In this document: positions 18,846-27,034 of the stretch, piece after piece
How positions within the stretch are numbered: the first letter of the stretch is position 1
Layout of the letters: every line of letters begins with the position of its first letter
Source: Planctomycetaceae bacterium
GTDB taxonomy: Bacteria > Planctomycetota > Planctomycetia > Pirellulales > Pirellulaceae
Reading direction: 5' to 3'
DNA: 64,000 bases
Assembly (NCBI GenBank): GCA_002726245.1
Contig: PBSM01000168.1
Span: 1-64,000, forward strand
Translations under genes and position numbers: made by a program
The notes under the pieces: model-generated
Seen by the model: only the letters and a program-made list of their open reading frames with translations
Told to the model about the DNA's origin: nothing
Databases searched by the model: none

Positions 18846-21800
18846 GTGAAGATTACGAATGCACAGGTAAGTGGTTTCGGCGTATGGAACGACATGACGG
18901 CGAACGAATTGTCGCCGGAAGTCACTCTGTTCTACGGCCCGAACGAGGCTGGCAAAACGACGCTCATGCAGTTTGTGCGAGCCGTGCTTTACGGCTTTTC
19001 GGACGAGCGCCGACACTTGTACTTCCCACCTGTCTTCGGCGGCACGCCGGGCGGCGTGTTGAACGTACAGAATCATAGCGGCGACTTCACGATCGAACGG
19101 TCGCTGGAAGATGACGATCAGACAGTAACTGGCCGAGTGGTCGTTGGCTCCGAGAACGGCAGTCGCCAAGGTCAACACTTATTGAACGTGCTATTATCGG
19201 GAATCGACGAGTCGATCTTTAATAATGTGTTCGCTGTTGGCATCCACGAGTTGCAAGAACTGGCGACGCTGAACGACACGCAGGCGGCGGAGCAACTGTA
19301 CAACTTGGCGAGCGGCGTCGATCGCGTATCGCTGGTCGAAGTGATGCGACATCTGCAGTCGGAACGCGTTCGCATCTGGGGCGACGATGGTGCCGAATCG
19401 GAACTGGGCACGCTCTTATCGCGCCGCTCGCGGTTGCATTCGGAAACCGAGACGCTTGAACGTCAGACTCGGCGCTGGATCGACCTCGCTCACCAACAAC
19501 GTCAACTCGTCGGCGAGATCACTGATCTTGAGAAGAAGATCGGAACGTACGAGTTCGACGCTCGAACGGTCGAGATCGCGATTCAGATTCGCGACAAGTG
19601 GAATAAACGAAGTGATCTGGCGCGTCAACTGAATCGGATCGGTCACGTCGAGCTGTTTCCAGAAGGTTGTGTAGGTAGACTGGATGAACTTAACCAAACG
19701 ATCTCCGAGCAACGAGAACTGCTCAAGCCGATCAAGTCCCGTCGCTTGGAATTGCGGCGCGAGATGGCGGCTCAGCCGATCAACAGGGCTCTTTGGGATC
19801 GCTCGTGCCGGATCGAGGCGATGTGCGAGCACGGCCCGTGGCTGGCCTCGCTAGATCGTGAAATCGCGGCACTCGACGAAGAGCTCGAAGCGTCAGAAGT
19901 ACAACTGCTCACGTGCGATGAAGAATTGGCGGCGCTGGGCGGTGTCGTTCTGGCTGAGGGAGTCGTCGTTACAGATCGTACGTTCCAAACGCTACTCCCG
20001 TCCGCGCATGTGGTACGCGAGGCTCTTCGGAAACGAGAGATCGCACGCACGCATCGCAAGAAGACAAAGCAAGACGAAGCCGAGGCTCTCAATGAGTTAG
20101 AGTATGAACTGCAAGGCCATGCTGAGACTTTCGAGGAGTCTCTTGAACGCGCAGGTAACAGCGTCAAGCTCCTTCGTCGGCGCATCCAGATCGAAGAACA
20201 CATCGACGCGATGCAAGATCAGAGCGAGGAACTGGAACAAGACAACCATGTCCTGCTCGATTCGCAGTTCCAACGCGTTCGATTGTTCATCTGGGTCGGC
20301 ATTCTGTTCATGTTCGGTGGCGCCATGCTGCTGAGCGCGTTCTTCCCGGGACACATGAATCTCAGTCTGGAGGTTCGTTGGGCTGTCGGGTTACTCGGTG
20401 CCGTGGTTTTGCTGGTCTCGATCGCTTGGAAGAGCGTGGCCGAACAGACGGCGGAGGACGAGTTGAACGACTCGTTCCGCCGACGCGAGACTCTCGAACG
20501 AGAGCTTGGTCAGGCGATTGACGAGCGAGAGGAAGTCGATCGGCTTCTGCCGACGGGCAGCGGGCCGTTCTCGATGCGGCTGGCCTCCGCCGAAAACGTT
20601 CTGAAGGCTCTCGAAGAAAAGGTACCTTTGCAGACGGATCGTAAGGAAGCGGAACGTCGCACTTATGACTCCAAGCGATATTCCTCCAATGTCGAAGAGG
20701 AGTTGAAGGAAGCCAAGACGCGTTGGAAGCGCGCGTTGCGAAACGCCGGGCTGCCGGAAACACTCTCGCCCAAGCACGTCAAGCAACTCAGCGTCCATTA
20801 CGAGAACCGCTCCAAGATCCAAACTCGTTTGGATCAACAACGCGAGCGTCGCGAGAAGCTGGTCGGAGACCGAGACATCCTGGTGGACCGACTGCAACAG
20901 TTAAACTCCGACATCGGCATCGAACTTGTTAGCGAAGAACCGCAAGTACAACTCAGTCAGCTTGCGACGGCACTGTCCGGACAGCGCGAGATGGTGGATC
21001 GTCGTCGCGAGTTGCAGCGAGCCGAAAAGGAAGTGCGGCGGGAGTTGGCCGGACAACTCAAGGCGCTCCGGCGGCTGATGCGTTCTCGCGAGGCTCTCTT
21101 TTCTGAAGCTCGCGTCACAGACGAAGAGGCGTTGCGAGAGCGTGCCGAGACACTGCAGTTGATCGCCGAGTTGACGGAGCGAAAAGATTCCTTGACCGAA
21201 CAGATTTCGGCCATCATCGGCTCGCACTGCTCGGCAGCGGATTTCGAGGAAGAGCTGACCGAGAACACAGCGGAAGAACTCGAATTGCGTTGGAACGAGT
21301 TGATTACGAAGCTACAGGACTCGCAAGCGATGCTTGGCCAGTTGCACCAGCGACATGGTGAAGTCAAGCAAGAGATGAAGTCGTTGGCGGAAGATCAACG
21401 TCTGGCGGCTGCCAAGTTTGAGCTGGAATGCTTGGACGAGAAGATCCAGGCGTTGGCGGAAGAATGGCGTGGGCTCGCAGTATCACTACGGATGCTGGAA
21501 GACATTCGCGAGTCTTACGAAGCCGAACGACAACCCGAGACGCTCGGTGAAGCATCGATCTACTTGCAGACACTCACCGACGGCAAATACACACGAGTCT
21601 GGACGCCACTCGGTCAGAACGAACTGCGAGTCGACGATGCGAACGGCCAGCCGATGGCGCTCGATGTGCTCAGCCGAGGCACACGCGAGGCGATCTTCCT
21701 CAGCCTGCGTTTGGCATTAGTTGCAGCCTACGGTCGGCGTGGCGTGACCATTCCGATGATCCTCGACGACGTGCTGGTCAACCTCGATCACAAACGAGCC

Positions 21801-22301
21801 AAGGCCGCGGTTGAAGTGTTGTGTGACTTCGCGAAGGAGGGTCGGCAATTGCTCTTCTTCACATGCCACGAACACATCAAAGCGATGTTCATGACAGCGG
21901 ATGTCGATATTCGCGTCCTGCCGACGCATGGCGTTCCCGGCACGGAGATTCGCCGCTTGGAGATTGTCGAGCCAGAGCCGGTCGATACGCTGTTGGCGTT
22001 TGAGCCACCGGTCGAGGATGAGGAGATTCCGGTGGAGATCTGGGACGAGGGTATTGTCGAGCCGGAGGAAGAAAAGACCGAGGAAGAGGCGGCAGTCGAG
22101 ATCCAGCTTGAGGAAGTCGAGTTGGAAGAAGAGCCGGAGGAAGTCGAAGTCGAACTTGAAGAGGAGTTCGAGGACGAGGCAGAAGAGGTCGCCGAAGAAG
22201 TCTTTGCCGAACTCGAGGACAATCATGCGTTCGACGATGGCTCCTGGTGGTGGGAGCCATCGCGACGCTTGTCCACCGAGGAAGAAGAGACCGCCGCCTA
22301 G
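18846..22301 (+). CDS. YhaN/SbcC-like coiled-coil AAA ATPase with membrane segments
   Basis: An ATPase of 1151 residues from GTG 18846; GAGG lies 9 bases upstream, and the frame extends back into the previous gene only by chance. Walker A is GPNEAGKTT (31-39). Long charged coiled-coil regions flank a central hydrophobic pair (about 480-532), as in Bacillus YhaN. The ABC-type signature LSRGTRE (about 942) and Walker B MILDDVLVNLD (about 971) follow. No CxxC zinc hook is seen. It ends in an unusual acidic tail of about 95 residues (from about 1056), mostly glutamate. The likely role is DNA-end or DNA-structure handling with the neighbouring SbcD-like protein, possibly at the membrane. Confidence 0.88.
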   Translation: MKITNAQVSGFGVWNDMTANELSPEVTLFYGPNEAGKTTLMQFVRAVLYGFSDERRHLYFPPVFGGTPGGVLNVQNHSGDFTIERSLEDDDQTVTGRVVVGSENGSRQGQHLLNVLLSGIDESIFNNVFAVGIHELQELATLNDTQAAEQLYNLASGVDRVSLVEVMRHLQSERVRIWGDDGAESELGTLLSRRSRLHSETETLERQTRRWIDLAHQQRQLVGEITDLEKKIGTYEFDARTVEIAIQIRDKWNKRSDLARQLNRIGHVELFPEGCVGRLDELNQTISEQRELLKPIKSRRLELRREMAAQPINRALWDRSCRIEAMCEHGPWLASLDREIAALDEELEASEVQLLTCDEELAALGGVVLAEGVVVTDRTFQTLLPSAHVVREALRKREIARTHRKKTKQDEAEALNELEYELQGHAETFEESLERAGNSVKLLRRRIQIEEHIDAMQDQSEELEQDNHVLLDSQFQRVRLFIWVGILFMFGGAMLLSAFFPGHMNLSLEVRWAVGLLGAVVLLVSIAWKSVAEQTAEDELNDSFRRRETLERELGQAIDEREEVDRLLPTGSGPFSMRLASAENVLKALEEKVPLQTDRKEAERRTYDSKRYSSNVEEELKEAKTRWKRALRNAGLPETLSPKHVKQLSVHYENRSKIQTRLDQQRERREKLVGDRDILVDRLQQLNSDIGIELVSEEPQVQLSQLATALSGQREMVDRRRELQRAEKEVRRELAGQLKALRRLMRSREALFSEARVTDEEALRERAETLQLIAELTERKDSLTEQISAIIGSHCSAADFEEELTENTAEELELRWNELITKLQDSQAMLGQLHQRHGEVKQEMKSLAEDQRLAAAKFELECLDEKIQALAEEWRGLAVSLRMLEDIRESYEAERQPETLGEASIYLQTLTDGKYTRVWTPLGQNELRVDDANGQPMALDVLSRGTREAIFLSLRLALVAAYGRRGVTIPMILDDVLVNLDHKRAKAAVEVLCDFAKEGRQLLFFTCHEHIKAMFMTADVDIRVLPTHGVPGTEIRRLEIVEPEPVDTLLAFEPPVEDEEIPVEIWDEGIVEPEEEKTEEEAAVEIQLEEVELEEEPEEVEVELEEEFEDEAEEVAEEVFAELEDNHAFDDGSWWWEPSRRLSTEEEETAA

Positions 22302-22326
22302 ACGTCGCCAGAGTGTGCTATCAGTC

Positions 22327-22968
22327 ATGGACTTGTTTCTCATCCGCCACGGGCAGTCGCAGAATAATGCGTTGCCGGAATCACAGCGCGTCGAAGATCC
22401 GGGGCTAACCGAAATCGGACACGAGCAGGCGAAGAGACTCGGCGAATGGATTTCGGTCTTAGGGCTGACCAAGCTCGTAACAAGCCCCTTTCGCAGGGCG
22501 TTACAGACAACGGAGCCAATCCGCCGGGCGACGGGTCTGGTTCCAGAAGTTCGTACCGAGCTTCATGAACAAGGTGGGTGTTACCGCGGACACACGGTTG
22601 AGAATACCGTTGGCCGGCCCGGCCTGACACGCGCTGAGATCGAACAGGAGTTCGAGGGCTTCGGTGTTGCCGACGACATCGACGGATGGTGGAAGAGTAA
22701 GCCGTATGAAGACTTCGCAACAGCGCGGCGACGAGCACTAGAGTTGCTGCAATGGACTCACAAACAGTTCGCTGAAACAGATGAGCGCGTGGCGTTCGTA
22801 TCGCACGGCGATTTGATGCTGCTGTTCTTGAAACACTTTCACGCCGAGACCCTAGACTGTCCCTGCAACACGTCGGTGACGACGGTGCAAATCGCATCCG
22901 GCGGCGGGACGCAGTTGACAGATTTCGATCGCACCGAGCACTTATCGCCGGATCTAGTCACACGCTGA
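22327..22968 (+). CDS. Histidine phosphatase family protein (phosphoglycerate mutase-like)
   Basis: A 213-residue protein with the RHG motif at 7-9 (LIRHGQS, catalytic His8), a conserved arginine in SPFRRALQT (56-57) and the second histidine in VSHGD (His160). These make a complete branch-1 active site. The length matches phosphatases such as CobC/PhoE-like enzymes rather than full glycolytic mutase. The substrate is not readable. It starts 25 bases after the ATPase gene and may share its transcript. Confidence 0.88.
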   Translation: MDLFLIRHGQSQNNALPESQRVEDPGLTEIGHEQAKRLGEWISVLGLTKLVTSPFRRALQTTEPIRRATGLVPEVRTELHEQGGCYRGHTVENTVGRPGLTRAEIEQEFEGFGVADDIDGWWKSKPYEDFATARRRALELLQWTHKQFAETDERVAFVSHGDLMLLFLKHFHAETLDCPCNTSVTTVQIASGGGTQLTDFDRTEHLSPDLVTR

Positions 22969-22997
22969 TGACTTGGCGGCGTGGCGGCTGCAGCCAA

Positions 22998-23092
22998 GTA
23001 GGTCACGCTCGCCGAGCGTGATGTCGAACCGGTGGCTCTTTATTCGGCGAAGTCACGTCCGTCTGAGGTCACTTTCGGCGAAAGTGACCTAC
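22998..23092 (+). repeat. 95-base palindromic element, copy 1
   Basis: Bounded by GTAGGTCAC on the left and GTGACCTAC on the right (perfect inverted ends). Inside are two hairpins, one around CACGCTCGCCGAGCGTG and one around TCACTTTCGGCGAAAGTGA. It matches 23885-23980 over nearly its whole length in the same orientation. It resembles a REP/MITE-like element; no coding sequence is present. Confidence 0.85.
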
Positions 23093-23117
23093 TCAGAGCG
23101 GAGGCTTGGTAGGATCC

Positions 23118-23621
23118 TTACTCCGCGCCGACCAACTCGGTCACTTCAACGTCATCCCCCATTGCTGGATCGTCAGAATTGACGTCGTCACTTTGCGACT
23201 CGTCAAGCAGATCCATCTGCTTTGCGATTTGAGTGAAGTATACACCTAGCTCCGGCCATGCGTCGCCATCGCGGAATCTCACCGGCTTTGCGAGCTGTCC
23301 GTTCGCCAGCTTTTTCATTTCTCGCTGCATCCGAAATATTGGACCGGCGAACCCATTGGTGATTCGCAGCAAATCGACATACAGGAATGGAAGAATCAAA
23401 ATGCTCGCAGGGACTGCTTGCCAATAATCTCGTACGAAGCCGAAGAAGTGAGCACCAAAAGGAGTCGCAGGGCTGGCAACGACGCGAGCGATCAGAATAG
23501 GTACAACCAAAAAAAGAATGCAGCACAACCAATAATAAAGAAAACGAAATACTAGCCGGCCCTGGACTTGGCGATCGACGAGAAGCCGCTTGCGCAGATG
23601 CAAGTTGGATTGCTTTGACAT
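23118..23621 (-). CDS. Membrane protein with HAMP-like region
   Basis: A 167-residue protein. A basic N-terminus is followed by two membrane segments (about 27-49 and 67-85), then a soluble stretch, GPIFRMQREMKKLANGQL, resembling the start of a HAMP linker, and an acidic tail. No kinase or methyl-accepting domain follows, so it is a minimal two-helix plus HAMP-like protein, perhaps a signalling accessory. Such small proteins are frequent in planctomycetes, but I cannot name the function. It is flanked on both sides by copies of the 95-base palindromic element in the same orientation. Confidence 0.7.
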   Translation of the reverse strand: MSKQSNLHLRKRLLVDRQVQGRLVFRFLYYWLCCILFLVVPILIARVVASPATPFGAHFFGFVRDYWQAVPASILILPFLYVDLLRITNGFAGPIFRMQREMKKLANGQLAKPVRFRDGDAWPELGVYFTQIAKQMDLLDESQSDDVNSDDPAMGDDVEVTELVGAE

Positions 23622-23884
23622 GACGTTGCCGTCTGTTATTTACCTGTTGTTCACACTTGGAGTACTTCAGGCCGTAGCGACCTGACTACATGTGTTAAAC
23701 AATACCTCGTGAAGAGCAGTTGTCGACAAAGTCAGTTCCGGATCAGTTGCCGCAGCCACCATGTCTTGCGAGTATCGTTACGACCCGCATTGTCGCCACG
23801 ATCTGACTTTGACGAAGGCAGAACCGGGTGCGAAAAATCTCCGGCGCTGTCAGCCATCGATTGAGAGATGTAGGCCGGCTCGAA

Positions 23885-23980
23885 GTAGGTCACGCTCGCA
23901 GAGCGTGACCTCGAATCGGTGGCTCTTCATTCGTGTGAAGTCAGGTCCGTCTGAGGTCACTTTCGGCGAAAGTGACCTAC
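23885..23980 (+). repeat. 95-base palindromic element, copy 2
   Basis: Same ends (GTAGGTCAC / GTGACCTAC), same internal hairpins and same orientation as 22998-23092, with scattered substitutions and one length difference. Its right end overlaps the end of the neighbouring minus-strand gene: the CTA in GACCTAC is that gene's TAG stop codon. Confidence 0.85.
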
Positions 23981-25287
23981 TCGGCTTCCAGCGAAGCGCA
24001 CACGATCTCTTTATCGTTGCGGATGAAGACGTGCTTGTAGGCGAAAGCGGGATGCGCCCAACAGACTCCGTTTCGCCGTCCGCTGCCACTGAGCTGCGGT
24101 TTGGTGGGGTCAATCAGTTTGGCTCGACTCAGCTCTTGGAAACCAGCGGCTGAGAGCTTCGAGATGATCAGCTCACCCATCTCATTGAACATCCACACCC
24201 GCTCACCATTGCGGACGAAGTGAAGGTTGCTCCAGCGGTTGCGAGGTGTCGCTCGACTGTCTTCCCACAGTCGATCGCCGCTTGACGATTCCAGACAGCG
24301 TAATTCCCCGTAGCTATCGACACCGTAAATGTAATCGCCGTCAAAGATTGGCGTGCTGATGATCGAGTGCAGGGCGTCTGTGTTCTTTTCGTCCTGACCA
24401 ACTCGCCGCCAGATCATTTCGACAGCCGGTTCGTCTTGGCGAAGCCGAAGCATTAAGGAACCATCATAGAAGGATGTGACAAACAATCGGTTCCGATCAA
24501 TCAACGGCGTGGCGATTCCTATTGGCATGTTGCGAGGAGTCATCGCGTGATGCCAGTGCACGCGACCATCTCTCGGATCAAGTCCGGCGACGCCGTCACC
24601 AGTCCAACAGACTACGACTGGCTGGCCAGCTTGTTCGATCAGGATCGGGGCGGAGTATTGCGCGCGGTCATTCAACGCCCGCCATTCCTCGTCACCGCTC
24701 TTCTTGTCGAAGGCGACGATCGATGCGTTTTTCTTGGCGCCGATATGCACGATGACAAGGTCTCCGTAGATCAATGGTGAAGAGGCAATGCCCCAAATCG
24801 GCATCCGTCTGCCGGCAGCGATCTGGTACTCTTCATTGAGATCTCGTTTCCAAAGAACGACACCCGCTCCGGCGTCCAGGCAATGCAAGTGCCCCATCGC
24901 TCCGAGAGCATACGCGCGGCCATCGTCGATCGTGACGGATGCGCGTGGTCCGGCTTGATAGCTAACCGTGTATTCGCAGTCATATTCGTGCGTCCACAGT
25001 TTGCGTCCAAGCTTCCAGTCGAAACAATGAATCCGCTCGATTTGCTTCCGCTCGACCTGCCGATCCGTCACGTAGACACGACCGTCTGCCACGGTAGGGC
25101 CGCTGTAGCCAGCTCCAATCGGTTGTCGCCACAGAACCTCGATCTGCTCAGACTCGAACTTGTCGATGATGCCAGTCTCGTTCCACCAGCCATCGCGGTT
25201 CGAGCCACGCCATTGTGGCCATTCTTCGGCGAGAAGATTGGGGACAAGATAGAACGCAATTACAACCGAAAGGATTAAGCAACGCAT
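23977..25287 (-). CDS. Secreted PQQ-like beta-propeller protein
   Basis: A 436-residue protein from ATG 25285-25287 (a TTG two codons upstream is less likely). A signal peptide (MRCLILSVVIAFYLVPNLL) is followed by EEWPQWRGSNRDGWW, the planctomycete PQQ-like opening. About seven blades follow (for example GPTVADGRVYVTDR, SSPLIYGDLVIVHIGA, STPIFDGDYIYGVDSYGEL). No metal- or PQQ-binding catalytic residues are evident. It is related in fold to the 7076 gene but lacks the EF-hand insert. Its stop codon lies in the palindromic element at 23885-23980. Confidence 0.85.
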   Translation of the reverse strand: MRCLILSVVIAFYLVPNLLAEEWPQWRGSNRDGWWNETGIIDKFESEQIEVLWRQPIGAGYSGPTVADGRVYVTDRQVERKQIERIHCFDWKLGRKLWTHEYDCEYTVSYQAGPRASVTIDDGRAYALGAMGHLHCLDAGAGVVLWKRDLNEEYQIAAGRRMPIWGIASSPLIYGDLVIVHIGAKKNASIVAFDKKSGDEEWRALNDRAQYSAPILIEQAGQPVVVCWTGDGVAGLDPRDGRVHWHHAMTPRNMPIGIATPLIDRNRLFVTSFYDGSLMLRLRQDEPAVEMIWRRVGQDEKNTDALHSIISTPIFDGDYIYGVDSYGELRCLESSSGDRLWEDSRATPRNRWSNLHFVRNGERVWMFNEMGELIISKLSAAGFQELSRAKLIDPTKPQLSGSGRRNGVCWAHPAFAYKHVFIRNDKEIVCASLEAE

Positions 25288-25638
25288 GAGCAAACTCGAT
25301 CTAAGGTGAGTAAACAGGGAAGTTTCACACCATCATGGCGTGGCCTAACGCACCGAGCAAGGTGCGACCCGTGGCGGTGTGGCACAGTTTCACTGTTGCA
25401 GTTTCACTGTTGCACGTCTCTCCGAGACGTGATTCTTGCGATTTGGAGGGCGATGACTTGTCATCGCTTTCTTTCGCAACCGACTTTCGCCGCGAAATCG
25501 GTGGTTTTCTACAAGCCATGGAAAGAGAAAGCGGCGACAAGTCGCCGCACTCCGCGTGAGCCGCGAATTCGTTAGCTTACCGCCAACAAGCCCACGATCC
25601 GCGTCACACCTCCGCCGTGGCGAGCACTTGTGACAGGC
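25288..25638. repeat. Cluster of perfect hairpins between genes
   Basis: No gene is visible. Three perfect 8-base stems stand close together: CACGTCTC/GAGACGTG (25413-25431), GCGATGAC/GTCATCGC (25450-25467) and GCGGCGAC/GTCGCCGC (25531-25548). A near-palindrome lies around 25485. A 14-base unit, CAGTTTCACTGTTG, occurs twice in tandem (25385-25412). This looks like an array of REP-type palindromes. Confidence 0.75.
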
Positions 25639-25956
25639 TGACGAGTCTGGCTTGTTGCGATTGCAGGAATCGGATTGACCGGGGCCTTCGTGCTCAATCT
25701 CTACGCTTTGAACTTCATTCCACCCGGAGCCTCACAGGTTGTCATTCAATTGGCTCCACTGTTCGTGATGCTCGGTGGTGTTGTCTTGTTCCGGGAGCCG
25801 TTTCGCACGGTTCAGTGGGGCGGCTTGTGCATCCTGATTGTTGGACTCCTGCTATTCTTCAACCATCGGCTGGGTGACTTCGTTGGAAACTTCACCGACT
25901 ATTCGTTCGGAGAATTCCTCGTCGTTTACGCAGCTTGTGTGTGGGCTTCATACTCC
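25639..25956 (+). pseudogene. EamA/DMT transporter fragment, both ends missing
   Basis: The frame reads VWLVAIAGIGLTGAFVLNLY, then PPGASQVVIQLAPLFVMLGG and VVLFREPF, an unmistakable middle part of an EamA domain. It ends at VVYAACVWASYS just where homology should continue. There is no start codon; a TGA precedes the fragment. The 3' end abuts the DinB fragment on the other strand at about 25953-25956. Confidence 0.8.
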
Positions 25957-26126
25957 TGAATAGACCATCCTTGTCCGTCGTGGTATGTCAGCGTGTCCGA
26001 ATCGAGTCCTCTCACCATCTCCTCGATCCGGGCGGGTGTACCCCGCAGGCGTTCGAGAATATCAAGGAGCGTCGACGGGGGAAAGTCGAAGTTGAACTTG
26101 CGATCAATCCAAAGCCACTTAGTCAT
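25953..26126 (-). pseudogene. DinB-like protein, 5' part only
   Basis: From ATG 26124-26126, preceded by GGAGAT, the frame reads MTKWLWIDRKFNFDFPPSTL, then GTPARIEEMVRGL and DGQGWSIQE. This is the usual N-terminal helix pair of a DinB/DUF1572-like family. After WSIQE the sequence changes to that of the EamA fragment in antisense, and a stop follows shortly. Only about 57 of an expected 150-170 residues remain. Confidence 0.7.
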
Positions 26127-26147
26127 ATGTCGATCTCCAGACATTAT

Positions 26148-26624
26148 TCATGTTTCATGATCGCCCCGCCCGGCGATGGCGGTCATGTTCTCCATCGTCG
26201 CCAGCTTGCAGTCGGCCACGTACACAAAGTCAACTCGCCCCACCAGTTCGCTCAACACTTGCCACGTCGCTTGATGCGTTTGGTCGTTCGTCGTGTTACC
26301 GCTGGCGGCTTGAAAGTAGACCGGAATGCCGCCGTCGTCGCTGACCGTCAAGATGTACAGCAACTGTTTGAGGTCCGGGCGATGATCCTTGTTGTGACCC
26401 CAAGTAATGGCTGGAGCCGTGCGGCCCAGCTGTCGTTCTCCGCTGGCCGCGTCGGCATGATCGCCGCAGAACGTGATCGTCGTCGAATCGTTGTGCAACT
26501 CATCGAGCCGCACGTCGAACTCCCGAACCACGTGCCGGACGACGTCCACTGAAGAAGTCCAGCGGGGCCAGTCGTGTTCTGCATTCGGCCGCCAGTCATT
26601 TTTATCGCCGACAGCGAAAGCCAC
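26148..26624 (-). pseudogene. IS1634-like transposase fragment
   Basis: The minus-strand frame contains LDELHNDSTTITFCGDHADA, AITWGHNKDHRPDLKQLLYI and FVYVADCKLATMENM. These are typical of IS1634/IS4-superfamily DDE transposases, covering the first catalytic aspartate region. It ends after ENMTAI, so most of the catalytic domain is missing. The region upstream (26625-26840) gives no continuous transposase frame. No terminal inverted repeats could be assigned. Confidence 0.75.
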
Positions 26625-27034
26625 GACAGCTTTCCAAGAAGAAGGAGGAGACGTTCTGGACCGCCCATCCCCTGCAGGTTTGGCGCGGCGAATCCGGGCT
26701 ACGGGCTGGTAGTTGATCCAGCACTAAGGCATACGTCCCGGTCCACGTGGCAGCCAAAAGATCGGCCCCAGCATAGAAGTCGGCCAGTTTGGGAAGCTGC
26801 TCAAGGGTTTGCAATCCGGCGCCTGAAGCAACGGTAGATCTCATACATTGGCGTGCTCTACTCTTAACTGGTAGGCTGCCAAGGGAATGCCGTTACGCGC
26901 AGCGGGGTGTTCACTGACGAGTCTTCATGATCAGATCGGGCGGTAGTCGGCGGATGAAAGCTGTCCAGCGGCGTCATGTCAGTTGCCCCATCAACCTCAG
27001 ATTTGAGGCATGCAAAGCAAGAGACGAATTCCAG
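26625..27034. other. Degraded sequence upstream of the sialidase-like gene
   Basis: A minus-strand frame, 26602-26844, contains LPKLADFYAGADLLAATWTG, which reads like real protein but matches no family I recognise and merges out of frame into the transposase fragment. The remainder up to 27034 must contain the sialidase promoter; I could not assign one. Confidence 0.4.

Noticed and set aside
17573-22301. A novel anti-phage defence operon
   Set aside because: The nuclease/ATPase pair fits the housekeeping YhaO/YhaN-SbcDC group. No other defence-type gene is adjacent; only the altered active site is unusual, and it is reported as such.
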